Source of the DNA: Acidobacteriota bacterium
GTDB taxonomy: Bacteria > Acidobacteriota > Terriglobia > Acidiferrales > UBA7541
DNA length: 40,519 nucleotides
Direction: 5' to 3'
NCBI GenBank assembly: GCA_003224145.1
Contig: QHYN01000209.1
Span: 1 to 40,519 of the forward strand
A program made the translations under genes and the position numbers. The notes beneath the pieces were generated by a model that did no database searches, was not told the origin of the DNA, and saw nothing but the letters and a program-made list of their open reading frames with translations. The first letter of the stretch is position 1, and every line of letters starts with the position of its first letter. This document shows positions 1 through 7,699 of the stretch, piece by piece.

Positions 1-627
1 AAGATCGAGCCGTCCTCCGCCAGGGTCATGGAAATTCTGGAGTTTGTGAAGCTCAATGAAACGGATCCGCTCTATTTCGACGCCTCCTACTACGTCACGC
101 CGGAGGACGCCGGCGTGAAGGCTTATCAATTGCTCATGAACGCCATGGAAGAGTCCGGCTACGGAGCCATCGCCAAGCTCACCATGCACCAGCGCGAACA
201 TATCGTGGTGATTCGGCCCGGCTCCAAGGGCATGACCCTGCACACCATGTTCTATTCCGCTGAAATTCGCGCGGCGGAATCCGCTCCCGTCGGCAAGGTC
301 GAGCTGAAAGATCAGGAAAAGAAGCTCGCGCAACAACTGATCGAAAGCCTCGCCGCTCCCTTCGAGCCGCAGAAGTATCGCGACGAGTATCAGGACAACG
401 TGCGCGCCATGATTGCCGCCAAGCTCAAGGGCCAGGAAGTCACCGAAGTTGCTCACCCGCACCTGGCTCCGGTCATCGACTTGATGGAGGCTCTCAAAAA
501 GAGCCTTGCGGAAAAGCAAGCCCCGGCAGCGTCGTCTTCGGCCCCCGTGGGGAAGAAGCCTCCGGCGCGAGCTCTGCAGCCGGTTCCGGCCGTGCAAAAG
601 AAAGCAGGAAAGAAGGTAGCTGGTTAA
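1..627 (+). CDS. ku: Non-homologous end-joining protein Ku (3' part; 5' end outside the window)
   Basis: Bacterial Ku forms a homodimeric ring that binds DNA double-strand ends and recruits ligase LigD for end joining. The open frame runs from the first base of the window, reading KIEPSSARV before the first internal Met at 28. The segments MEILEFVKLNETDPLYFD and HQREHIVVIRPGSKGM are typical of the Ku core and bridge region. A Lys/Ala/Pro-rich tail of about 40 residues, as in many bacterial Ku proteins, ends the protein. Bacterial Ku is usually 260-300 residues, so roughly 60-90 N-terminal residues are missing because the window starts inside the gene. The next gene begins 6 bases after the stop, so the two are probably cotranscribed. 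No ligD is visible here. Confidence 0.92.
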   Translation, partial: KIEPSSARVMEILEFVKLNETDPLYFDASYYVTPEDAGVKAYQLLMNAMEESGYGAIAKLTMHQREHIVVIRPGSKGMTLHTMFYSAEIRAAESAPVGKVELKDQEKKLAQQLIESLAAPFEPQKYRDEYQDNVRAMIAAKLKGQEVTEVAHPHLAPVIDLMEALKKSLAEKQAPAASSSAPVGKKPPARALQPVPAVQKKAGKKVAG

Positions 628-633
628 TTCTTG

Positions 634-1518
634 ATGGGCGCGACGGAAAGATTCAACCCGGACGAGGTCCAGCGGATTCTGGGTCTGACCGGGAAGCAGT
701 TGGATTACTGGGACCGGTTGCGCCTTGTTTCACCCCGAAAAGAGCAAGGAAACCGCTTCTACGACTTCCGCGATCTCATTGGCCTGCGCACCGTAAAGCA
801 GTTGGTCGAAGAAGGAGTGCCAGCCAGCCGGCTGCGCCGTGCTCTTGCCGCGCTTCGCGAAAAGCTTTCTCAGGTGCAAGCGCCGCTGGCCGAGCTTCGC
901 GTCTTTTCCGATGGAAAAGATATCCTCGTGGAACGCGGTGGCGCACGCCTGGAACCGCTCTCGGGTCAATTCGCCCTGAATTTCGAAACCAGCGAATTGC
1001 ACGAAAGAGTGCGCGTCATGGCCAGGCCAGGACCCAACGCCGACGAATGGCTCGCCACCGCGCTCGAGTACGAAGCGGGAGAAGAGACAAGAGCCGAGGC
1101 AATTGATGCCTACGATCGTGCGCTGTGCATCGATCCCGAAAAACTCGACGCGCTGCTGAATTGCGGAACGCTCTGCTACGAAGAAGGAAATCTGAAAAAG
1201 GCAGCCGAATACTTTGGGCGCGCGTTGCAAGTGGATCCCGAAAACGCTCTGGCGCACTTCAATCTGGGAAGCGTCCTGGAGGAAGTCGGCAGACTGGAAG
1301 CGGCGCGCCTGCACCTGCGCCACGCGGTCAGGCTTGATCCAAGCTATCCCGACGCGCACTACAACCTGGCTTTTGTTTGCGAAAAGCTTGGCGCGTATAA
1401 CGAAGCGCGCAAGCATTGGGAAGCGTACGTCAGACTGGACCCCGCGAGCCCCTGGTGCAACTATGCCCGCCAGCGCCTCGCTTCTTCCAAGACGGCAAAA
1501 TCCGCTAGTAGGACATGA
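634..1518 (+). CDS. MerR-type helix-turn-helix / TPR-repeat fusion protein
   Basis: Residues about 5-75 resemble the MerR-family winged helix-turn-helix (FNPDEVQRILGLTGKQLDYW, then the wing and EEGVPASRLRRAL). Residues about 135-280 hold at least three tetratricopeptide repeats of about 34 residues ending in IDPE, VDPE and LDPS. A MerR-like DNA-binding domain joined to a TPR scaffold is a combination seen in Acidobacteria; the ligand and targets are unknown. No metal-binding cysteine pattern of MerR or CueR is seen, so metal sensing is unlikely. The ATG at 634 is preferred, with an in-frame TTG directly before it at 631 as the alternative. The gene sits 6 bases behind ku, so it may form an operon with it and could regulate or assist DNA repair; that is inference only. 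Confidence 0.8.
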   Translation: MGATERFNPDEVQRILGLTGKQLDYWDRLRLVSPRKEQGNRFYDFRDLIGLRTVKQLVEEGVPASRLRRALAALREKLSQVQAPLAELRVFSDGKDILVERGGARLEPLSGQFALNFETSELHERVRVMARPGPNADEWLATALEYEAGEETRAEAIDAYDRALCIDPEKLDALLNCGTLCYEEGNLKKAAEYFGRALQVDPENALAHFNLGSVLEEVGRLEAARLHLRHAVRLDPSYPDAHYNLAFVCEKLGAYNEARKHWEAYVRLDPASPWCNYARQRLASSKTAKSASRT

Positions 1519-1582
1519 GAGCGAACCACCATTGCGATGAGCGTACAAGGAGTCGAATCAGAATCCAGTTGAGGTCAGAGAA

Positions 1583-1852
1583 ATGTGCAGGAATATCAAG
1601 ACACTTTTCAACTTTGATCCGGCGGTCACCGACGAGGAGATTCGCGCGGCTTCGCTCCAGTTCGTGAGAAAAATCAGCGGCTTCCACAAACCGTCGAAAG
1701 CAAACGAAGCTGTATTCCACGCTGCCATCGATGAAATCGCTGGAATTTCTGCTCGCTTGATTCATTCCCTGGAAAGCAGCGCACCACCGCACAATCGCGA
1801 AGAGGCAGCCGCGCGAGCCAAAGCCCGCGCCGCGGCCAGGTTCGGCGGTTGA
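1583..1852 (+). CDS. DUF2277 family protein
   Basis: An 89-residue protein that matches my memory of the DUF2277 family along its length: it opens with MCRNIKTLFNFDP, followed by a helical EIRAASLQFVRKISGF segment, the conserved KPSKANEA motif and a C-terminal Arg/Ala-rich tail. The family is small, cytosolic, common in actinobacteria and acidobacteria, and without a known biochemical role. The length is normal for the family. A purine-rich stretch (gaggtcagagaa) precedes the ATG. It is separated from the MerR/TPR gene by 64 bases and is followed by the convergent tmRNA gene. Confidence 0.85.
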   Translation: MCRNIKTLFNFDPAVTDEEIRAASLQFVRKISGFHKPSKANEAVFHAAIDEIAGISARLIHSLESSAPPHNREEAAARAKARAAARFGG

Positions 1853-1905
1853 ATTTGCCGAACAAGGCTACTTGATACACGCGCCTAGATTACGCTTTAC
1901 AGGTT

Positions 1906-2285
1906 TGGTGGAGGCGGGGGGAGTCGAACCCCCGTCCGAAAAGCGCTGCGACACGAAGCCTACATGCTTATCTCGATTCGGTGTGCGGCCTGGCCCGCGA
2001 GGGCCTTCCGCGCGTTCGCCAGCCGCGGTCAGAATGAGCAAGAAACGTAGCCGGCTAGTCCGATGAATCTCGCCCGAACCTTACGGACCGAAAGGCTCGG
2101 GCCAGCTCACTGTGTGACGCCTCTTGCCGGGCCCGTGAGCAAAGCCCGGGGAAGCGTGCGCTTAATTAATTAAGCAGCAAGTGCCAAGTTGTGGTTGGCA
2201 GTTCTAGTTTCCACCAAGTTACGGGCAGGTGGGTCCCGGCATGCCTTCGGGCCGCGACAGCTTCCGTCGAAACCGTGTCGCCCCC
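1906..2285 (-). ncRNA. ssrA: Transfer-messenger RNA (tmRNA)
   Basis: tmRNA rescues stalled ribosomes, first acting as alanyl-tRNA and then as a short mRNA that adds a degradation tag. On the minus strand the 5' end reads GGGGGCGACACGGTTTCGAC, and the 3' end is a T-arm with GGTTCGACTCCCCC followed by CGCCTCCACCA. The two ends pair over seven positions with one G-U. The tag reading frame begins at the GCC resume codon at 2199 and encodes ANHNLALAA, so the tag is (A)ANHNLALAA, ending in the protease-recognised LAA. TAA at 2172-2170 is followed by TTAATTAAG, giving stops in other frames. The CCA end is encoded. Length is about 380 bases, a little above the usual 350-360. Confidence 0.95.
2170..2199 (-). 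other. tmRNA proteolysis-tag reading frame
   Basis: Nine sense codons GCC AAC CAC AAC TTG GCA CTT GCT GCT and a TAA stop encode ANHNLALAA. The C-terminal LAA is the degron recognised by ClpXP-type proteases. The resume codon is GCC, preceded by the sequence ACTAGAACT, which occupies the place of the resume-setting element in other tmRNAs. Confidence 0.88.
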
Positions 2286-2292
2286 TTGAGCT

Positions 2293-2298
2293 ATTATA
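2293..2298 (-). promoter_or_regulatory. -10 box of the ssrA promoter
   Basis: A perfect TATAAT on the minus strand lies 7 bases upstream of the mature 5' end of tmRNA at 2285, so transcription probably begins at or very near the mature end. I see no convincing TTGACA-like -35 box at the expected distance. Confidence 0.65.
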
Positions 2299-2481
2299 CC
2301 ACCTCTGATAGAGGCTGCTCCGGCGCCATTCGGTGACTTGGACGCCGGCCCTGTTGTCAGTTCACCGTCAACGATAAGCAACAATTGGGCACAGCGGTAC
2401 GGTTAGGCCGTTGACTGGAAAGCACCTACCTAACAGAATGCAAAGACGGGGGATTGCGGACGAAACATCGCCGAAACCGGT

Positions 2482-3276
2482 ATGGCACAAGAACCCAACG
2501 CCGTGGAACAAGCCATTGCGCGCGCTCTTCGCGATAACCTAGAGCGCCTTCAGCGCACTTCCGAAGAGCTGCATCATGCGGTCGGCGACATTGTGTCGGC
2601 TTGCGCCAGCAACAGACCCACCAACGCGCTCCCGCCGCTGCTTCGTGCGCAAACCTCGGCGGCTTCTCTGTTGGGGGCCCTGGAAGTTTTATCGAGATTC
2701 GTGGCCATGTCGCTCCAGACGGGTCCGCGTTCACCGCTGGAAGCGCAGATCACGGATTTGGTCGGCAGAGCAGCGCAAGAACCGCCTGCCGCCCCACAGC
2801 GCCCGGCGCCGTCTTTGCCCACGCCCATGGCCTCAAAAGTTCCGAGGGCGCCCGTTGTTGAAGAACCTTCCGCACGGTATGAGATACCGGATGAGGGAGA
2901 GGCACTCGAGCTATCGGAAACCGCTCCTCTGCCCGTCGGGGCCGAACAGGAATTCGGAGAAGAATTCGACGTCAACCGGCTCTCTCCGGAAGAACAAGAA
3001 TTGCACCGCCGCGCGAACCGCGTAGCCAAAGTTTCGATGCAGGACATCAAAATGCTCCGGCCGGAACAGGTGCGCTTAGGCCGCCAAAATAAAGATCTCT
3101 GCATCCGATTGAAAGACGACATTGAAAAAGCTCATCGAGAATACGACCGCCGCTTCAAACCGATCATGGACCACCCAGTTGATTATTTTTATCGCTGGAT
3201 GGTGGAGATTCTCGCCGATGGCGACCCGCACGCCCTGGGCGAGTATCCCTACGCCACGCCCGCGCGCCATCATTAA
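2482..3276 (+). CDS. Conserved hypothetical protein, helical N-terminus and charged C-terminal domain
   Basis: No named function recognised. Residues 1-85 are predicted mostly helical (VEQAIARALRDNLERLQRTS). Residues about 95-140 are Pro/Ala-rich and look like a linker, and 140-170 are acidic. Residues 175-264 form a compact charged domain with RANRVAKVSMQDIKMLRPEQV, then LCIRLKDDIEKAHREYDRRF and PVDYFYRWMVEILADGDPHA. I recall similar C-terminal domains in other acidobacterial and deltaproteobacterial proteins, sometimes near PilZ or response-regulator modules, but the role is not established. There is no signal peptide, so it is probably cytosolic. It ends 61 bases before the lytic transglycosylase gene on the same strand, so cotranscription is plausible. 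The ribosome site is weak. Confidence 0.65.
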   Translation: MAQEPNAVEQAIARALRDNLERLQRTSEELHHAVGDIVSACASNRPTNALPPLLRAQTSAASLLGALEVLSRFVAMSLQTGPRSPLEAQITDLVGRAAQEPPAAPQRPAPSLPTPMASKVPRAPVVEEPSARYEIPDEGEALELSETAPLPVGAEQEFGEEFDVNRLSPEEQELHRRANRVAKVSMQDIKMLRPEQVRLGRQNKDLCIRLKDDIEKAHREYDRRFKPIMDHPVDYFYRWMVEILADGDPHALGEYPYATPARHH

Positions 3277-3337
3277 TGGCGGGAGCTCGCGCTGTCGATG
3301 TGTCAGGACAGAGAATGGCGTACGATTGTGTGTTTCC

Positions 3338-5635
3338 ATGTCTCGTTCGCTGATTGCTTTGACGCTTGCATTCCTTCTGTCGGTGGGCAGCTCGTTTGAT
3401 CTTTTCGCTCAGCCTTCACAGCACAAACACAAATCGAAAAAGCCCGCCGCACCACCCTGCCGCACCGGTTGCAAACCGGAAACCGCAGCGCCGCAAGTAG
3501 CCGTGGAAACTCCGGAAGATGATGCGGCGCAAAAAGAGTTGTCCGAACTCGCCCGCGAGACGCATAACGGTACGCCGGGGGCGTACCAGAAGCTCTCCGC
3601 CTTCGCCGTAAAGAACACCACCAACGTGTGGGGCGCGCGCGCCGCGCTTGCACTCGGGTACGAGGACTTTTCCAAGAACCGCCATGCGCAAGCCCTTGGC
3701 TGGCTGCTCAAGGCGCAGAACGACACGCTTCTCCGCGAATACGCGTTGTACTGGACGGCGCAGGCGCAGCGCAACCTGGGGCGCAATCCGGATGCCTATA
3801 AAGTTCTTCAAACCCTCCAGCACGACTATCCCAACAGCACTTTGCGAGAGCAAGCCCTGGAATCTTTCGCCCCCACCGCCGTGCAACAGAGGCACGGGCA
3901 GGAGGCCCTGGATGCGCTCAATGCCTACGCCGGCACAACATCGAAGACCACGCTTCTTCTCGAACGCGGCGGGGCCTATCAGGCTCTTCATCAGTTGCCG
4001 CGCGCCGCGAAGGATTATCAAACGATCTTCTACAAATATCCTTTGTCCGATGAAGCCAAACCTGCCGGCGTCGCGATGACGCAAGTGATGCACGCCCTCG
4101 GGAAGGAATATTCTTATCCGGGCGCGGAAATGCAGGAGCAACGAGCGCAGGCATTTTACGACGCGCATAAGTGGAAGGAAGCGCGGGTAGAATTTGAAAA
4201 GCTGCTCACCATGCTTAAGGATCCGGAGAATCCGGCGCGGCAGCGCGCGCAGCTTCGCGTGGCACAATGCCGTGTGCAGTTGAAAGGTTCTCCCTCACTA
4301 ATCGCGTCGCTTAAGACTCCCGACCTGGATGTTGACGCCGAACGGTTGTACGCCTTGTCACAGGCATACCGCTCCGCGAAAAAAGAGTCGGAAATGTTCG
4401 CGGCGCTGAACTCCCTTGCGCAAACATACCCCGTCAGCAAATGGAATGAAGAAGGCTTGATGGCTGCGGGGAACTACCATTGGGTGGAATTGGAACGCGA
4501 GAAAGCTGCCATTGCCTACCAGCTTGTCCTCGACTCTTTCCCAAACGGCAGGAACGCCTTCAACTGTGAATGGCGCATTGCTTGGGTCGCCTACCTGGAT
4601 CATCAGCCGGATGCCGACGACCGCCTGACGAATTTTCTATTGAAGTATCCCACTTCTGCCAATGCCGTGGACGCGCTCTACTGGCTTGGCCGGAACTCGG
4701 AACGCGCAGGAAATCTCGCGCATGCCCGAAGCTTTTACAATAAAGCAGTCGATCGTTTCCCGCAGACGTATTTCGGCAACGCGGCCGCGGCTCGTCTTGC
4801 CAAAATAGGTCCCGGCGAGGAAAATCCAGCGGAGCTTCTGGAAAAAATTCCGCCAGCGCCGGCGCTTCGTCCCTTCGATGAGCCGATTCCGGTCGCTGCC
4901 GCGGACCGCTGGGCGCGCGCGCAGGCGCTTCGCGCGATTGCGTTCGACGCTTCCGCCGAACAGGAACTCAAAAACGCGTACTTTGCCAGCCCTTCGCCGC
5001 GTTTTCTGTTGGAAGCGGCGCAAGCGGCCTTCGACCAGGGACACTTTGGCGTGGGCATGGCCTACGCGCGGACCGTCATTCCAAATGCGGATGCCCGCAA
5101 ATTCAACGAAGTTCCTGTAGCTGCGTGGAAGGCGCTATTTCCGCTGCCTTACGAGGGGGCGTTGCGGCGCGAGGCTGCCAAGAATAATTTCGATCCCATG
5201 TTTGCCGCTGGTCTGATTCGCCAGGAGTCGACATTCCAGCCAGAAGCGGTCTCGCATGCCAATGCCATTGGCCTGATGCAAGTGCTTCCAAAGACAGGGA
5301 GGCTCCTCGCCAGGCAGATCAAAGTCCGGTATGTAAAGAACAAGCTCTTCGATCCAGACTACAACATCGAACTGGGCATGGTGTACATCGCGAACCTGGT
5401 GCAACAGTTCGGATCACTCGAGGCCGCCGCCGCAGCGTACAACGCTGGCGAAGACCGCATTTCTGCTTGGAAAACCGAGCGCAATTATGAAGAGATCCCG
5501 GAACTCGTCGAATCCATCCCTTTCTCGGAAACCCGCGACTACGTGCAAATCGTCTTGCGAAACGCCCAGCTCTACCGGATGATTTATGGTCAGCCGAGTG
5601 TGGCTTTGCAAGCGTTCGCCGGCCACGCCCGCTGA
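3338..5635 (+). CDS. Secreted soluble lytic murein transglycosylase with TPR-like superhelix
   Basis: The enzyme cleaves peptidoglycan between MurNAc and GlcNAc, giving a 1,6-anhydro product, and acts in the periplasm. The open frame extends back to 3122, but the ATG at 3338 is chosen because it begins a clean signal peptide (MSRSLIALTLAFLLSVGSSF...FAQ). The resulting length is 765 residues. Residues about 60-560 are helical TPR/Slt70-like repeats (for example ALGYEDFSKNRHAQALGWLL). The C-terminal SLT domain spans about 610-755. Its catalytic Glu is E630 in LIRQESTF, followed by AIGLMQVLPKTG and AAAAYNAGE. It is longer than Slt70 (about 620 mature residues) because of extra repeats. Upstream frame overlap with the previous gene is out of frame and not coding. 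Confidence 0.9.
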   Translation: MSRSLIALTLAFLLSVGSSFDLFAQPSQHKHKSKKPAAPPCRTGCKPETAAPQVAVETPEDDAAQKELSELARETHNGTPGAYQKLSAFAVKNTTNVWGARAALALGYEDFSKNRHAQALGWLLKAQNDTLLREYALYWTAQAQRNLGRNPDAYKVLQTLQHDYPNSTLREQALESFAPTAVQQRHGQEALDALNAYAGTTSKTTLLLERGGAYQALHQLPRAAKDYQTIFYKYPLSDEAKPAGVAMTQVMHALGKEYSYPGAEMQEQRAQAFYDAHKWKEARVEFEKLLTMLKDPENPARQRAQLRVAQCRVQLKGSPSLIASLKTPDLDVDAERLYALSQAYRSAKKESEMFAALNSLAQTYPVSKWNEEGLMAAGNYHWVELEREKAAIAYQLVLDSFPNGRNAFNCEWRIAWVAYLDHQPDADDRLTNFLLKYPTSANAVDALYWLGRNSERAGNLAHARSFYNKAVDRFPQTYFGNAAAARLAKIGPGEENPAELLEKIPPAPALRPFDEPIPVAAADRWARAQALRAIAFDASAEQELKNAYFASPSPRFLLEAAQAAFDQGHFGVGMAYARTVIPNADARKFNEVPVAAWKALFPLPYEGALRREAAKNNFDPMFAAGLIRQESTFQPEAVSHANAIGLMQVLPKTGRLLARQIKVRYVKNKLFDPDYNIELGMVYIANLVQQFGSLEAAAAAYNAGEDRISAWKTERNYEEIPELVESIPFSETRDYVQIVLRNAQLYRMIYGQPSVALQAFAGHAR

Positions 5636-5722
5636 AGAAAAATAAGCAACCGGCCGGATTTTCTTCGTGCGGACTCAGAATGCGCCTTTGCAGGCGCCAT
5701 TTCATCGACTTGGGAAGGTGCA

Positions 5723-6943
5723 ATGACGGCTCCCGATTCCACCATGGCTCAAATCTCGCGCCGCATGCTTTCCGCCAAGGCGGAACAATTCACGGAGTCC
5801 GTCATCCGCGAAATGACCCGGCTGGCCATAAAGCACGGGGCGGTGAATTTGTCTCAGGGCTTTCCCGATTTTGCTGCGCCGGAGGAAATCAAGGAAGCGG
5901 CGCGCAAAGCCATCGCGGATGACATCAATCAGTACGCCATTACCTGGGGCGCAAAGCCGCTGCGCGACGCCGTCGTTGAAAAGTTCGCGCGCACCCAGGG
6001 CGTCCGGTACGACCCGGAGCGTGAGATCACCGTCTGCTGCGGATCCACCGAAGCCATGATGTCCGCCATGATGGCGATCATCAATCCCGGAGATGAAATT
6101 GTCGTCTTCGAGCCGTTCTATGAGAATTATGGTCCGGACGCGATTCTGAGCGGCGCGACACCTCGCTTCGTCAAGCTGCGCCCGCCCGATTGGTCGTTTG
6201 ACGAAAAGGAGCTCTCCGCTGCATTCGGCCCGCATACCAAGGCCATCATTCTCAATACGCCGAATAATCCCACGGGCAAAGTGTTCACGCGCTCTGAACT
6301 CGAATTCATCCGCGACCTTTGCGTGCGCTGGAACGCTTATTGCATCACCGATGAAATCTACGAGCACATTCTCTACGACGGCGCTGAGCACATCTCCATG
6401 GCCGCCATTGATGGGATGCGCGACCACACGATTGTCATCAATGGTCTTTCGAAGACCTACAGTGTCACGGGATGGCGCGTAGGGTGGGTCCTGGCTCCGC
6501 CAGGGCCGACGCAACCCATTCGGAAAGTTCATGATTTCTTGACCGTTGGCGCGGCCGCGCCGCTCCAGCAGGCTGGCTCCATTGCGTTGCACTTCGCGCA
6601 GAGTTATTACGACAGGCTCGCGGCTTCTTACACGGCTAAGCGCGAGCGAATCCTGAAGATTCTCACTGCCGCGGGATTTACCGTGTTCAAGCCACGCGGA
6701 GCCTATTACGTCATGACCGACATCTCGCGGTTTGCGGATCCCGATCCTGCTCACTTTCCGGCCGACACCAAAGACGTCCGGTTCGCGAAGTACCTTGTCG
6801 AAAAGATTGGCGTTGCCGTGGTGCCAGGGTCGAGCTTTTACAATGATGCCCGCGACGGCGCATCGCAGGTCCGGTTTACCTTCTGCAAGAAGGAAGAAAC
6901 ACTTGCCGCCGCCGAGGAGAGGCTAACCAAACTGCACGCGTAG
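5723..6943 (+). CDS. PLP-dependent class I/II aminotransferase
   Basis: A fold-type I aminotransferase of 406 residues, close to the usual 390-400. It moves an amino group between an amino acid and a 2-oxo acid. Visible motifs are NLSQGFPDF near the N-terminus, CCGSTEAMMSAMMA (phosphate-binding loop), NNPTG at 181-185, TDEIYEHILYDG at 209-220 and the PLP Schiff-base lysine K244 in INGLSKTYSVTGWRVGW. The overall pattern is that of the kynurenine/methionine aminotransferase branch (KAT/YbdL-like) rather than classical AspC, but the substrate cannot be fixed from sequence. GGGAAGG sits 4 bases before the ATG. A 5-bp hairpin (5682-5697) separates it from the transglycosylase gene. Confidence 0.92.
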   Translation: MTAPDSTMAQISRRMLSAKAEQFTESVIREMTRLAIKHGAVNLSQGFPDFAAPEEIKEAARKAIADDINQYAITWGAKPLRDAVVEKFARTQGVRYDPEREITVCCGSTEAMMSAMMAIINPGDEIVVFEPFYENYGPDAILSGATPRFVKLRPPDWSFDEKELSAAFGPHTKAIILNTPNNPTGKVFTRSELEFIRDLCVRWNAYCITDEIYEHILYDGAEHISMAAIDGMRDHTIVINGLSKTYSVTGWRVGWVLAPPGPTQPIRKVHDFLTVGAAAPLQQAGSIALHFAQSYYDRLAASYTAKRERILKILTAAGFTVFKPRGAYYVMTDISRFADPDPAHFPADTKDVRFAKYLVEKIGVAVVPGSSFYNDARDGASQVRFTFCKKEETLAAAEERLTKLHA

Positions 6944-7034
6944 TGGATTTCCCTCTCGAACACTTGCAAACCACGGATTGCGGCTCATTGGCGCGGATAC
7001 TCTGTGCTAGAATCACGCCGCGTAGACCCAACTC

Positions 7035-7442
7035 ATGAAACTTAATCTCATTCCACCCGATACCAAGATGGAAGCCAATGGCGACGGCGCTGCGTTTGAC
7101 ATCTCCACAAGTGCGACGCGCACGTTCCTCTGCCTTCTCATGGTGACGGAACAGATTGAACAGGAATCGCTCGATGTTTCGATCTATGGGTCCACCGACA
7201 GCGAAACCTGGACCAAGAAGCCGCTCCTCAAGCTTCCGCAGCAGTTCTATCGCGGCAAAACCAAGCTAGTGCTGGACCTGTCGCTTCGGCCTGAAATCAA
7301 GTGCATACGAGCGCGCTGGGACGTCAACCGCTGGGGCCGGGGCGCGCCCCTTCCGATGTTTGTCGCCGGCTTGGAACTGGTGGAAATTCCCTCGATGTCG
7401 CGCGAAACTCCTGCGAAGGACGCGGCGACTGCCGCGAGGTGA
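7035..7442 (+). CDS. Conserved hypothetical protein, beta-sandwich-like
   Basis: A 135-residue protein with no recognised name. The sequence alternates short beta-strands (FLCLLMVTEQIEQESLDVSI, then YGSTDSETW, TKLVLDLS, CIRARWDVNRWG and VAGLELVEI), which suggests a small beta-sandwich of the discoidin/CBM type. There is no signal peptide. A basic/alanine-rich tail ends it. The ATG lacks a clear ribosome site. It follows the aminotransferase by 91 bases and is convergent with the MBL hydrolase, so it is probably the last gene of its transcript. Confidence 0.6.
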   Translation: MKLNLIPPDTKMEANGDGAAFDISTSATRTFLCLLMVTEQIEQESLDVSIYGSTDSETWTKKPLLKLPQQFYRGKTKLVLDLSLRPEIKCIRARWDVNRWGRGAPLPMFVAGLELVEIPSMSRETPAKDAATAAR

Positions 7443-7564
7443 ATCCGTAGGTGCCAAGTGTCCGTTAACGGCACATGGAAGCTAACGTTCAAAACCTCTG
7501 AACGGACAAGAACTAGCTAAATTCTATGTAAACTGTGCGCTTTCAGGAGGTTCAGGGCTTTTTA

Positions 7565-7615
7565 GGGGTAGGAGACTGACGGTCGGTTGCCCTGTGGTGG
7601 TTAGCCTCCTACCCC
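7565..7615. repeat. 10-bp perfect inverted repeat between convergent genes
   Basis: GGGGTAGGAG at 7565-7574 is matched by CTCCTACCCC at 7606-7615 with a 31-base loop. It lies midway between the ends of two convergent genes. A T-run (ctttttag) precedes the left arm, which on the minus strand gives an A-run, not a terminator tail. It may be a transcript-end hairpin or a dispersed palindromic repeat. Confidence 0.5.
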
Positions 7616-7699
7616 GCGAGTGGTCTTACTTGTATAGACGATTCCAGCCTCCAAATAGTTTCCTGTATCTTGCAAAATACCTTCTTTGGCTTTCCGGTC

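Noticed and set aside
730-1548. 272-codon minus-strand frame opposite the MerR/TPR gene
   Set aside because: The plus-strand frame shows clear HTH and TPR repeats; this one shows no domain.
2166-2384. 72-codon minus-strand frame
   Set aside because: It lies inside and upstream of tmRNA; the bases are explained by the RNA structure and tag, and the frame differs from the tag frame.
3122-3337. N-terminal extension of the lytic transglycosylase
   Set aside because: It would overlap the coding end of the previous gene in another frame and would bury the signal peptide that starts at 3338.
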